Of a DNA stretch of 64,000 bases, positions 48,423 to 60,427 are shown piece after piece. The position numbers and the translations under genes were made by a program. Position 1 is the stretch's first letter. Each line of letters begins with the position of its first letter. The stretch is from the NCBI GenBank assembly GCA_902805475.1, contig CADCSX010000007.1:1364001-1428000 (forward strand). Reading direction: 5' to 3'. Origin of the DNA: Entonaema liquescens. Its lineage: Eukaryota; Ascomycota; Sordariomycetes; Xylariales; Xylariaceae. The notes below the pieces were generated by a model. The model was not told the origin of the DNA. It worked only from the letters and a program-made list of their open reading frames with translations, and made no database searches.

Positions 48423-51400
48423 ATGTCCGACAACTACAAACGCCTCCTTCCGGCGCCTGTGCCTCCCGGCTCTGCCCAGGCAAAGGGACCGGAATCATCC
48501 TTCCAGAAGCCTGAGCCCGGGCCGCCCATCAAGAAACGTACCGTTTCCAAGGCTGCCTGCAACAACTGCCGCCTCAAGAAGATCAGAGTAAGTCTTACCC
48601 CCCTTTCCCTCCTTTCCCTCCTGTCCCCTTGTCATCTTCGCCCCCTGGAACTTTGCCCGCGAGCCCTCCCGAATTGTTGACCTGTCCCCCGTAGTGTGAT
48701 GGTAAAAGACCTTCCTGCACGGCCTGCAGCAAGGCTGGTGTGGAATGCAACTTCGTTACCGCTACTAGCGACGAGACCCCCTTTATGGCCCTGAAGCGGG
48801 AGGTTGAATCCCTTAGGAGGTCCACGGAAGACATGTTGGAGATATTTGACCTACTGGAATCAGCCCCTGACGCCGTGTCCCTCGACATCTTAAGACGACT
48901 GAAGTCCACCAGGAATCCGGGTGAGGGAACGAGCGACACTTCCGATATTCTAGCTTCTGTGAAAAAAGACCTCGAGGACGGACCCCACTTGCCCGTGAAG
49001 ATATCCAACCGGCAGCTGATGGCTGGCCTCATACCCGAGACCCAACAAACACCCGAATACGAACTCATGATGCGATGTCCAAACGTCTATCCGATGCTGA
49101 TTCCTGTTGAGATTGCATTTATTAACTTGGCCGATATGTTGCGCCCAGCTATTCTTGAACAACAAAGATCGTATATCATGTATGTTTCCTTCTATAGTCG
49201 TGTTTGTGGATACCGTACTTACAGGCTCCGTAAGCCCGCCGCCATCCTACTAATTCACGTTCGCAGCGCCGGACAAGGAGATACACCATCATCCTCCAAC
49301 GCTCCACCTGGTCCGAGCGATAGCGGCACTAGAAGTGGAATAACGCCAACTGTACTGGACTCGAATGACCGTGAGATCGGTAACTTTATACCTTTACAAT
49401 CGATGCACACCCTTGTCGACGACCGACTCAAAAGCGTCAACTTCCAAAGATGGACCCCCGTGCCTATTACGAACGAGTTGGCTGCGACGCTAATCTCTCT
49501 GTACTTGGAGATTGATCATCCCTGGTGCCCCCTATTTGATGCTGATTTGTTCTTGAATGACTGTATGCAGGGGAAGACTCATTTCTGTTCCGCCCTGTTA
49601 GTAAATGCCCTACTAGCGTGGGCATGTGTAGGTCTTAGTTCCAGATATAAGATCCCATCAAAGGCTGGTTGCTAACTCGACTAGCAATCGTATTCGAGTT
49701 TACAGCCAGAAGCCACGGCCTTCATCATTCCTTTCGAATCGGAAGCCGAGACATTATGGCAGGTAGAGAAGTTTACAAACACGCTAACCGCGGCGGCAGC
49801 AGCTCAATTCCTGAATAGCACATCGGCTTCTCGAGGTCGTGATGATTTTGCGAACCAGTGCCTCGAGGAAGGTATTCAAATGGGGAAACGTATGGGCCGT
49901 AAGTTAACTTCTGGAACGTTTCCGTGCAGCAGCGATGTCAACCAGACACCCATGTCCTTGCGGTCCTATGCACCAGAAGAAGCAAATCATTGGCTAACCC
50001 GAAGCGCGGCAGTCTTTGGTGTGGGTTCCGAGAACGCATCGGCCCTAATCTGGTTGGATCATCACCAAGATTGGCTCAGAGCTGCATGCCATACCTCGTG
50101 GGGTATATTCTCATGCGCTTGGTAAGTGGCCCTACCGCCCAGACCGAAACCATGCTTCCGATGTACCTCGTTTAGCGGCTGCTTATAGCCATATTTCTAG
50201 TATTCGTTCTTTACACCTCCACCGAGCAGAGATCGAAACCCCACCCCTACTTCCCATGCCGGGAGAGTACTTCGATACGCATGGGTACACAAGTTATGCG
50301 TATTCTCCCCAGAGAACACTCGTAACGACGCGAATCGGTGAGGGCTTTAATGCGATATGTAAATTCAATTTAATCGTCCACGATATTATTTGGGCCTACT
50401 TTGGGACGAGCGATACCGTCCCTGCTGCCCGAGCTACGATTGAATTCGCAGAACAGATTTATCGAAGAATGTTTGAGTGGGCAGCGTCACTTCCTCTCGA
50501 GCTGACGCGTGGAAGACGTAATCGCCATTCTACATTGATGTTACAGTAAGACCCCTTTTGTTGAAGATAGCTGTCCTAGCCAACCAGTATCTACCTCGGC
50601 TCGTTGATCGCTTACCCTCACCCACTTTGTCATTCTAACATGAGTCTGATGCAGTCTTTATTACCACTGCACCGTGATGGAGGTGTTCTGGCCATTTTTA
50701 CAACAGTCTGCGGACAAAGAAGTTAAGGTGGACCACCTCACGGCGACTACAGCCACTACACAAGACATCCACGAATCCTCGGTGAATCAACTCAAGAGGC
50801 TCGTACTTATTTACTGCATCAACTTCAACAATGCGTGCTCGTCAACGCTATGGCATATCGCCCTCCTATATCTCGCAAACGCAATGCTCTGCGAAACCAT
50901 GCGTTCCGGGAATGTGCACGACCCGGAATGTTGGTTCTATTTCATGCTCTGTATAACGGGCTACGAGAATATGTGGTACGTAACACGGGTTCTCTTGCGC
51001 TCGAGAATTTTATGTGCCCAGAGAGCTTGTGGCCTCGAATTATTTTGTACAAATACTAACCTTTCCTCAGTATGTCATACTGTCTCCTTATGCCCACTCC
51101 TCACGTTGCCTAATCATGCATGTGTGAATACATATGTATATGTATTACCATAATTTGGATTTATGAGGATCTATTTCTCGGTAATAACTCCTCTCGTTTC
51201 TGGATGTGATACTAATTTTATAGTAGACGGCTCCTTCCAGGTGGCTGAGGTGACTATACTCGGGCTCTTAAGCATGGCCCTGCGCAACGGGTTCCTGTCC
51301 GCCCCAGAGGCAAATACCATCCTAAGTGACATGGGAAAAATAGGACAACAATACGATGCCCAATTTACAGTCCGAGCAAGCTTTATGGTTGACCTTGAGC

Positions 51401-51501
51401 TGGCAATGACGAATCCGAGAGAGGCACAAGTCCAGACCCTAGCGAGCGCCTTTCATGAGCTGGCAATATTTCGGGAGTTCACAACTGGCGAGCTCAGGTA
51501 A
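48423..51501 (+). CDS. Zn2Cys6 transcription factor 2 (NirA-like architecture; 3' part not fully resolved)
   Basis: Exons I can support: 48423-48587, 48695-49179, 49267-49627, 49685-50121, 50201-50545, 50655 to about 50975, and 51241 to about 51501. The zinc cluster is split by intron 1 (CNNCRLKKIR, then CDGKRPSCTACSKAGVEC). A short coiled segment follows (LKREVESLRRSTEDM), then the middle homology region with DHPWCPLFDADLFL, EGIQMGKRMG, RAACHTSWGIF and CTVMEVFWPFL, as in NirA-type regulators. The link between 50975 and 51241 is uncertain: one acceptor at 51070 and another at 51240 look good, but no single path keeps the family alignment. The stop at 51501 may be avoided by splicing at GTAAGC. 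It is a nuclear regulator with unknown target. Confidence 0.8.
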
Positions 51502-53261
51502 GCAAGAGCTCGATACCTGTGGGGACAGCAACAAGCTACCCCTAAGAGCACAATACCCTCTAATACGAAGGGTTAGGAACCGACAACACCTCTCAGGAAT
51601 GTTGTCCCAGGAGGATACGCCCTCTTAGGAGAAGATATTGCTTTACCCGGAGGAAATAAAGCGTTTACGTCGCCCTCCTTGATTACCTCGGCCCGAACCG
51701 CGCCCGTCGTCTGTTGAAGTCATTTATGTAGCTTAACTTAAATGGTGAGGTTAGCTAGTTCAGCTGACATATCAGCCCAGCATCCTAAGACATTTCGTAT
51801 TTTTAGAAGACGAAAAGGAGAGAAGCTATAAGTAGTAATTAGCATAAAGGTATCCCACAAAGCTAAGATACAGCCGTCGCTAAAACATGGTAGAATCGTG
51901 CTATCCGAACAGCTTATAAGAAGTACCTCAAGACCTGCAATTCAGGTATGTCGACGTGTATAAAGCTCCTGTAGAGCTTGCAGATCTCGGACCGTCTCGA
52001 AATGGTAACCCTCCAACTCTTTAATGCGATAGTTTTGACGCCGAATTTCCAAACTATTATCAAGCCGGCCATCCCCCTACACACATCTAATATACTGACG
52101 AAGCTACTACTTAATTAGATGTTCCCCTTGAGCGTTAGCCAAGTCCTTGTTCTTGTATGCGCTACCGAGGCAATGGTCGAGGCAATAAATGCTTAATGAA
52201 TCCAACAACTTGATTCCCGCCTGCCCGACTAGCAACATTATGCCGACCGCATCATTTTACCGACTATTTCATTTACTTGGCGAGTACCTTGGGAGGTTCA
52301 TCAATCCCTTATACCATACAAACGAGGCTTTTGCCCAGTACGCGCATTTTTTTAACGGCAGGATTAGCGAAGGAGCGGCGGATACGGGCTAGAATATCAG
52401 GGACGGTGTGCCCTTAGAATAGACTAGCTAGGAAACGAATTGCGGATATTACAAGAAGGCGTCACAACGGTTCCATACTATTACACAACAGAAGCCCGGA
52501 AGATCGTCCACATTCCCAGATCATTTCGTGGCATAGCCTCTAAGCACGTATTCGGCCTGCGAGAAGTGTTACCTCGCCGTATTGCGTGGGAAGTTATCAA
52601 GGCGAATTGGACGAAAACCCCGCGCGACGATGCCAGGGGTGCTACGATATCCTAATTGCCTACTCGGCTTGGCCTTACGCGGGAACAGACCGAAAAATCA
52701 TCTACACGCAGGCACGTTTACCAGCTACCTAGTTTGTAGGAGTTATATGCTCTTACAAGAGGACATGGGCAAACGCGGCTCCTACAAATGACTTCTTTTC
52801 TCCTATGATATGGGAATGATTTTTATGGTGGCGCTATTTAAATTCTACACGGAGCATGCATAACATAGTTAATGCCACAACGACTGCCATGATAATGAAC
52901 TAGATTGAGTTAGGAGATGCAACCTGACTTCTTGGAACGCCCCAGGTTAGAAAAGATGTCTGGTTATGTTCAAGAGGGGTGGAAAGTACATAAGATAGAT
53001 GCATACGGGTCCGAGTTTTTACTATTAATTAGTTAAAGCAAAAGTAATTGACTCGAGATTTCCTATACTATATTATACCTCTATAATGGTGAAGTCGCTT
53101 GCTTGCATGCATGCATGTTATGTTGTATTGCGCCAAGTTTATATGTGATTTTGGATTTATGGTTAGTGGCATAGTAGTTGTAGTGGATGTATGAATAATG
53201 ATAACGAAAGATGACAGTAATCGATTTAAGCTTTTATCTTATCGGCGTCGGAAGATAGACG

Positions 53262-53302
53262 TGCATATCAAGTTGCATGTCAAGTTGCATATCAAGTTGC
53301 AT
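53262..53302. repeat. 12-bp tandem repeat, about 3.4 units
   Basis: Units GCATATCAAGTT / GCATGTCAAGTT in a row, one base differing in the middle unit. Confidence 0.8.
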
Positions 53303-53570
53303 ACCTATACATTAGGTGCCAGTGTTAGATCGGGGTCCCCTGGGATGGTTAGGGCTAGCACCGGCACCCTGGATCAAGTTTGGATCCTACTTATCTTAAA
53401 TTAAATGTTACTTATTACTATACTGTACGCGGGGGCACATTATGTGATATGTCTATTGTTTATCCATATCCCGTTTGTCGGCGTAGGTTGTGGGTGCGGG
53501 GATGAGCTTGTGATAATTACTTTGTCTACCTCTTATTGCTATACTCTCTCTCTCTCTCATTCTCTTACAA

Positions 53571-53611
53571 CTACTCCAACTACCCCAACTACTCCAACTA
53601 CTCCAACTACT
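53571..53611. repeat. 9-bp tandem repeat, about 4.5 units
   Basis: Units CTACTCCAA with one CTACCCCAA variant, preceded by a CT-rich tract. It lies about 150 bp upstream of the NiCoT start. Confidence 0.8.
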
Positions 53612-53756
53612 TTGTGACACCTCTACAAAGTTGGAACTTAATATCTCGATATAAATAGTTGTTGTTGGGACCCCCCCAAATGCTCTCTACGCCCCGCTCA
53701 AAACTTCAGCATTCAATAATTCTTCACCACAGAGTCCTCAGGTAAGGTAGGTAGAT

Positions 53757-55171
53757 ATGCCACGACTAATATCGCAATGCGCCCTACCGCTCCCAGGCCG
53801 TCTGAAGGCTCTCCCGCTCCCCGTGATCCAGATAATCGGGACTTTGGTATTCGCCAACATGATCGTCTGGGCCGCCGTGGGCGTGGTGCTACACTACTAC
53901 CCGGCCATGATCAGCCCGGCGGTGCTCTCGTACACGCTGGGTCTGCGGCACGCCCTCGACGCCGACCACATCAGCGCCATCGACCTGATGACCCGGCGGC
54001 TGATCGCGTCGGGCCAGCGGCCCGTGACCGTCGGCACGTTCTTCAGCCTGGGCCACTCGACCATCGTCATCATCACGTGTATCGTCGTAGCGGCTACGAG
54101 CGGCGCCCTGCGCGACCGCTTCGACAACTTCCAGTACGTCGGCGGCATCATCGGGACGAGCGTCAGCGCGGCGTTCCTCATCCTGCTGTGCCTGGGCAAC
54201 GGCTGGGTCTTGTATCGGCTTGTCACCAGGCTCCGGGCTGTGCTCCGCGAGCAGGACCCGCATCACCCCGAGGAAGACGGCGGGGATGAGGACCAGGCCG
54301 CGACGAACTTGCAGCTTGAGGGCGCGGGGTTTCTGTCTGTTGTGTTTAGGAAGTTGTTTCGCATTGTGGATCGTCCGTGGAAAGTATGCTCATATGATTT
54401 TTTATCTGCGATCGAACGCCTCCCCTTTTCTCCTTTTTCTCCTTTTACTTCTGATAACTCTTAGCTATATACCCACAACTTAATTTCATGACATTACGAT
54501 CTAGTTAGATGTGGTCCGCTAACTTGACATGATTAGATGTATCCATTGGGGGTCTTATTTGGACTCGGGTTTGACACGAGTTCTGAAATTGCCATTCTGG
54601 GTATTGCGAGCGTACAGGGAGCGCAGGGAACCAGTCTTTGGGTTATTCTTATATTCCCGCTCTTGTTCACGGGTATGCTCTCCCTCTACCACCTACCAAG
54701 CCGGGCCAGTCAAAATGGATGGGTTAAGCAGCAGTTCGTATCAACTAACATCTGTCGTAACTTCCAGCGGGAATGTGCATGCTGGATACGACGGATGGGG
54801 CTCTCATGATGGCACTATACACGTCGAAGGCCTTCGCACGCGATACCGTAGCTATCTTGTACTACTCAATCGTACTAACGGGCATCACGGTCATTGTGTC
54901 AGCTTTTATCGGCATCATCCAGGTTCTTTCTCTGGTGCAGAACGTTGCTGAGCCCGAGGGCTCATTTTGGGATGGTCTCGGCGAGATCGGCGACCACTTC
55001 GATATTATCGGCGGATCCATTTGCGGATTATTCCTTGTTGTAGGACTTGGCTCCGTCGTCGCCTACGGGCCCTGGAGGCGCAGGGTTGAAAGGAGACGCC
55101 GCATTGGTAGCGAGGCACAGAGGTTACCGTCGGATGATGCTGACGGTGCATTCCACGACGTGGAAAGCTGA
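53757..55171 (+). CDS. High-affinity nickel/cobalt transporter (NiCoT family)
   Basis: Imports Ni2+ or Co2+ across the plasma membrane, with about eight membrane spans. Three exons: 53757-54383, 54537-54672, 54768-55171 (introns 153 and 95 nt), 388 aa. The NiCoT signatures are all present: RHALDADHIS (residues 64-73, the metal-selecting motif), FSLGHSTIV, LGFDTSSEIAIL (exon 2) and a LIFPLLFTAGMCMLDTTDG block made by joining exons 2 and 3. A charged cytosolic loop lies between the two halves. Exon 1 is much GC-richer than its flanks. In fungi nickel mainly serves urease, which links this gene loosely to the amidase and permease upstream. Confidence 0.95.
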
Positions 55172-55828
55172 TTCTCAGGGACATAAATCAGTAGTTTATG
55201 TAGTTGAAACTACACTGCATGACACGGTTGGATACCCAGGGGGGTCTGGGGGAACTTCTAATACTTATTGAGTATATACGTCGATATTAATACCCAGCGA
55301 TGACTATTATCCAACAACGAATGATATACAAGTGAATATTTGTCAATACAATATAATATAAATATTTCTTTTTTTTATTTATTTATTTATCTGAGTCGGG
55401 TCGTCGGTCCTATGGAGTGAAAAGAGATATTCAGAGAGAACTACACTGAAAGGTAGGTGACAATTTCGTGACTCTATAACTCATCTAGCCCCCTTCACCC
55501 GGCCAGGCCGCCTTCTGTTCCGCAACCGTCACCGCCAAACCGCACCGATGCATAATGACCCGCCCACCTGCCCCCTAACTATCCGATTCGTGAAAACCAA
55601 ATCCGATCCCTATTCGTGGCGGAGGTCGTAAAATCATTATCAATGCTCATGCGTGCGCGGATATAAAAAGAAGGAAATGAATAGGGGAAATCAACGCAGA
55701 CAATGGTATCCATGCTCCGAACGCGATGAGGAGAGAGAAAAGAGGAGAAATCAACGCAAACGCAATGTTGGGCAATGCTCGGGGGAAATCATTCCGTAAG
55801 TAACGTATGATGGAAAATAACGACTTCC
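55172..55828. other. Intergenic, between convergent genes
   Basis: 3' ends of the NiCoT and calpain genes. It contains an ATTT-rich tract (about 55370-55392). Nothing else was recognised. Confidence 0.55.
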
Positions 55829-58800
55829 TTATGTCGAAGACTTCGCCGCCGATTCATTGGTGGCCGTCTTCTCGGCGGAGGAGTACTGAGGACTGCAGTC
55901 TCCCGAATCGGAGTCAGGAGTTGGAATCGGCGTCGAGTCCACAGATGACTCGGACGTGTCTGACTTGGCGCAGTCGTCTTTGTCGTCTGACTTGTGGGCA
56001 TCTGCGTCCTCATCCTCAGGTTTCTCCTCCTCTTTCTTGACCTCGTCGTCGTCATTGTCTTTCCTATCTCGGCGTTCTTCCTTTTCTCTTCTTCCCCTTT
56101 ATCATCATCATCGCTCTTCTTCTTCTTCTTCTGTTCCCCCTCGCCATCATTATCCGGAACAACAATCTTCTGCTTATGCACGAGCTCGCCCCCCACAATC
56201 TCCACCTCATCGGTAACAACGTCCTTACCGCTCTGCTTCTCGCGCTCGCCACCGGCGTTCATCTGCGCGTTGTCGATGTCCGCGGCGCCCTTCTCGCCCA
56301 TGCCGTTCTCCGCCATGTCGCCGCCCTCGACGACCACGCGCAGCTCCAGCTCCTCGTCCCGCGAGTACACCCGGAACCCCACGATGCAGATGGCGTTCCA
56401 CGGGTCCGGCATCCCCGACTCGCCGTCGCTCTCCACCGCGTTTTCGTTATTAGTGGCGGCGGGCGGGGCGGCGGCCATCCGCGGCTTCTTGGTCATGTCG
56501 TCCGAGGAGTACAGGAGCTCCCAGTCTTCCACCGGGCTGTCGGACGAGTCGCACTCGGATGAGTAGGCCTGGGGCGAGGGAGGGGGTTGTTGTTTTTGTC
56601 CGCTGGATTTGCTGGTGCTGGTGCTGGTGGGAGTGGTGCTACTAGCAGGTTCGGATTTCTCTTCGGCAGGCTTCTCTTCACCGGGCTTCTCTTCGGTAGC
56701 TTTTCCTTCCGTGGCTTTTTCATCGGCAGGCTTTTCCTCTGTCGAAGCCTTCTCAACGGGCTTATTGTCCCCATCCTTTTTAGTGCCTTCGGTCCCCTCC
56801 CCGTCCTTTGGAGTCTCAGTTTGACCGTCTGCCGTGGCATCCTTTGGACCATCGTCTGGCTTCTCGGGCTTGTCAGCAGATTCGGAACCAGCATCCTCCT
56901 TTTTGGCTTCTACAGCCTCTTCGGTCTGGATGCTCTTGTCTTCGCCCTGTTGACGGTCATCCGTCTGGACAGCTACGTCTTTAGGCTTCTCATCTTCCTT
57001 CTTCTTGCGCTCGGCTTCCTCAGCTTCCTCTTTCTTCTTCTTCTCAGCCGTCTCGGCCTCCTCCTTTTTCTTCTTTTCGGCAGCTTCGGCTTCAGCCTTG
57101 GCCTTTTCAGCCTCTGCCTTGACTTTTCTCTTCTCATCCTCTGCCGCACGCCACTTATCCCGCTTCTCTTGGTTCTTCTTAGTCTGCTTCTTAGTGATGT
57201 CGCGGTTCAAGTGTCGCTTCTCCCACATCTTGCGGCGCTCGTGCATACGAGAGGTGCTCGCCTTCTTCTGATCCGACTTCTTACGGAGCTTGGCGACCTG
57301 TTCGAGATGCGCCACGCCCTTGCTATGGGCCAAGTCGTACGCATACCCTACTTGGGCTAGCTTCTCGTTTTCCACGCGCTTGCGACATTCTCGCTTGACG
57401 ACATCTTCAATAGAGGGCATGTCGGTATCGCGTTCGGCCACAACACTGATGAACACCGAGTAGTTGCCAGCTTCCATACATGGTATTTCGATCGAGACGG
57501 AGCGTTCCATCAAATAGTTGCCATGAGATCTGACGATGTAGTCCTCGCTGTCTGGGCGCCCTTGTTCATGTACTCGGAAGTGCATCCTAAAGCTATACTG
57601 TCCGTGTAATCCCTTATAATATCTGTCGTCAAGCTGCTGAAGCACTAGTACCAAGGGTGACTCTTTCGTCAACTTGATATGGAATTTCTCGTTCCACTGA
57701 GCCTTCCACGGAACCTCTACACCGATCCATCGCTGGCAACACCTCCAGTCGGGATTCCGGAAAAGACGAGTCCGATCGAAGTGCTGATACTTCTCAAGCA
57801 TATCCTCGTAGGTAATCCAGAAGACGGAGTCGTTTCCAAACTGGTGACCGAGCTCTTCCTTGACATCGTTGTTCCACTCTTTAGAGCCATCTGACCACGG
57901 ACCCTCCCAAATACCTTTACGGGTCTTACCCCAAGGGTTGCTAGTTCTTGAGTTAGGCTTGACAAATATGCTGCAGGTTTGAAAATAGGCACTTACCGGA
58001 GTTTCACGAGGCGTTGGCCATTTTTGAGTGTTCTCGCGTCCATTACAACGTAGGCGTGTCCTTCACGGATTCCATTACGGTCGCCATACCCACCGTCTAG
58101 TAGGCCGGTCGAACAACCAAAGAGGAACTCTTGGTTCACCTTGGAAAGTTCGTCCTCCCAAAAGGCATCAACATCGAGGATATCAGAAGCTAGAAGCTCA
58201 GTAGTAACACCGCCGGAGAGGTCTTCCAATCCCTCGCCGATCCAGCCGCCGGACAACGAGCCATAATCACCGTGAGCTTTGGCGTATGCCTTCTCGACCA
58301 ATGCGACCCAGGTTTCATGCTGGTCTTTACATTGACCGAAGAATAATGCCTTGGATCCCGTCTGGTACGTCTTACGATACACTTTCTCGGGCTCCTCGCG
58401 GTCGATCTGCTGGAGCATCTCACGCTGCATGCTTGGCGAATCCCAGCATGGCGAAGTCAGGTACAGCTTATCGTCTACAATGGAATAGATCCATTCACCG
58501 TCTCTGTAGAAGACGAAGCCGTAGATTCCAATACCTATTAGTATTTCGCGTTAGCCAGATTGTTTAAAATGCAGCGAGCCGTGTTTAAGTGTGACTTACG
58601 AGTATCGTACTCAACGCACATGCGCTTGATCCCGTCTTCAACGTTAGCCAATGCGCTCAAGCTGGCGATCAGCCAACAATCGCCTAACGAGCCCTGCTTC
58701 ACATCCCCGGCATTTATGGTCTTCATAAACGTGGGTTTCTCGAAGATCTCGTGTACTCGCTTAACAGCTTTGGGCACAGAAGTATTAGTACTGAGCCTAG

Positions 58801-59322
58801 AAGTCGACAGGTCAAATTTGCGCGACCCCAAGTAGTTCAGGCAATTTCCCTTGAGCCACTTAAGATCCCAATCCTAATAGAAAAAGATAACTGTCAGTTT
58901 TGAATTGTCTCCGGGGAAAAGAGATGTAAGATGTAAACAGAACGCACTAGGTCAAATCCTGGGTCTCTGTAACGCGTATTGACACGCCTGCATTCCGCAA
59001 TGATCTTCTTTACTTTGCGCGAGCATTCTTCTCTGGCGCGCTCGTATCCCGCGCTTAGAAGCTCATTCGGGCGCTCAGGTGTACTGGGAAGTGGTACGGG
59101 ATCGAAGGGTAGTACCGCGAGCGCTTTGGTAAACTCCTTGGTAGTGAACCGTCTCCAGATCTTATTAATACTCTGCTGAGGCGGGGGCTTGCGCTTCTTC
59201 TTCTTCTTCTGATTTTGGTTGTTGGCATTGGTCGTATTCGTTTTACGCGGGGGTTCGTCGGATTCACTCGAGGAACTATATCCGAATCTGGTGAGGTCTC
59301 GCTGAGCTGACAGCCGAGACAT
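55829..59322 (-). CDS. Calpain-like cysteine protease with long charged tail, one apparent frameshift
   Basis: Papain-fold protease. Exons: 58948-59322, 58600-58873, 57997-58534, 55829-57940; introns 58874-58947, 58535-58599, 57941-57996. Catalytic Cys in GSLGDCWL (about residue 191), His in REGHAYVV (about 376), and Asn in NPWG at the exon 3/4 joint (about 396), so the triad is intact. A calpain beta-sandwich domain follows (GQYSFRMHF region), then a Lys/Glu/Ala coiled stretch, EEKPADEK-type repeats and acidic runs, about 500 residues of low complexity. Near 56082-56085 (TTTT on plus) the frame changes. One extra base continues the acidic tail to a stop at 55829-55831 (1099 aa). The uncorrected frame ends at 55789 with an odd Arg/Thr/Pro tail. 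Confidence 0.9.
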
Positions 59323-59557
59323 GATGGAGTCCGGTGAATTTCAGGTTGTGTCACCAAGTATATACGGCAAACCTTAAGGTGTACTAAATGTCCAAAGGGT
59401 TTGTTGAAAATTGACAATGCTATTTTGGTATACAGTTAGCTCAAGTCGGCGTTGCAAGAATGAAGTCTTGTTATAAAGTGTGAAGTACAGTTTGTGCAAT
59501 GTTGAATTATGTTGAATTAACTGGGACCAAAAGTGTGCTTGAATTGGACGTGCACAC

Positions 59558-59576
59558 TTTTTTTTTTTTTTTTTTT
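59558..59576. repeat. Run of 19 T
   Basis: Uninterrupted homopolymer about 240 bp upstream of the calpain start. On the calpain strand it is a poly(A) tract of the kind seen in nucleosome-free promoters. Confidence 0.7.
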
Positions 59577-60399
59577 AAAGACTTACAACAATTCACAATA
59601 AATTGGGAAGTTTATGGACAATAAGATTTTGTTTTAGAAAACACCCAACGCCAGGAAGGAGTTCAAATCAAAGAGGAAGTAGGAATTATGAGGGGCTTTT
59701 TCAGTCCGCAATCAACAGCTGACAGTCGAGACGATGACTCGTAAATACAGTTCAAGTATCTACACGGTAACGATGGGGCGTAAGCATGAACGAGAGGAGG
59801 GCATGCAGAAAGAAATGAATCACGCAGGACCACTCACCGACAATGAGGCAGAGGGTTACCTACATAAGAGGCTCGATAAAGGCAAAGACCCAGCCGCCGG
59901 AATCGCCTGTTTGCCTTGATTGGATAATATTCCCCTGTACAAGACGGACAAGGCGCAACTGGCGCAAGTCTCTCCTGAGATACGTGGGGAAGCATTTCCC
60001 GATGACTAGATACGACTTCACTTATTTCGACTACTATGTTAGGTACTTTAACACACTAGGATAGATACTGTACATCCTGTGCATTCTGTACGTTATAAAA
60101 GAGGTACGTATATAAAAGTACATCTTATCCAACTGTACCCTACTATATCCTATTAACTACCATGTATGTATACTATTAGTTAATGTAGTTATACATACAT
60201 ACATACCTTGGGTACGTTAAGTTAGGTTGGTACGTATTGTCACGTATTAGATGAGTGGGAAATGTACGATGGAAAACTAAACCCAAGAAAAGACCAAGAC
60301 CAAGAAACCAAGGGACCCAAGGAGGCTGGCCGGGTTTACAAGGCAAGGCTCGACAAGGGCCACGAGAGCTGAACAGGGATTCAGATCCGGGTTGCCGAA

Positions 60400-60427
60400 G
60401 GAGACGCAGGAGACGCAGGAGACGCAG
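60400..60427. repeat. 9-bp tandem repeat, three units of GGAGACGCA
   Basis: Three perfect units in a row, non-coding as far as I can tell. Confidence 0.75.

Larger units (their letters stand above)
51502..53756. other. 2.2 kb gene-poor stretch, possibly decayed
   Basis: Short open stretches (52189-52392, 52440-52655, 52582-52791) have fairly normal composition but no domain I recognise. They could be remnants of a dead gene or transposon. The right end is the NiCoT promoter with small tandem repeats. Confidence 0.4.

Noticed and set aside
49880..49930. 31-nt intron at GTAAGTTAAC (about 49898) in regulator 2
   Set aside because: Too short for fungal splicing and it would break the frame that matches the family on both sides.
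53262..53611. CRISPR-like direct repeats
   Set aside because: The repeats are 9-12 bp and head-to-tail with no spacers, and the genome is fungal.
53777..54289. 170-aa ORF in another frame of the NiCoT gene
   Set aside because: Arg/His/Pro-rich shadow of the GC-rich first NiCoT exon.
36242..55171. Secondary-metabolite gene cluster
   Set aside because: No polyketide synthase, peptide synthetase or terpene cyclase is present; regulator plus transporter alone is not enough.
56587..57360. 257-aa Leu/Phe-rich ORF antisense to the calpain tail
   Set aside because: Reverse reading of Lys/Glu repeat codons gives Leu/Phe; it has no membrane-protein family match.
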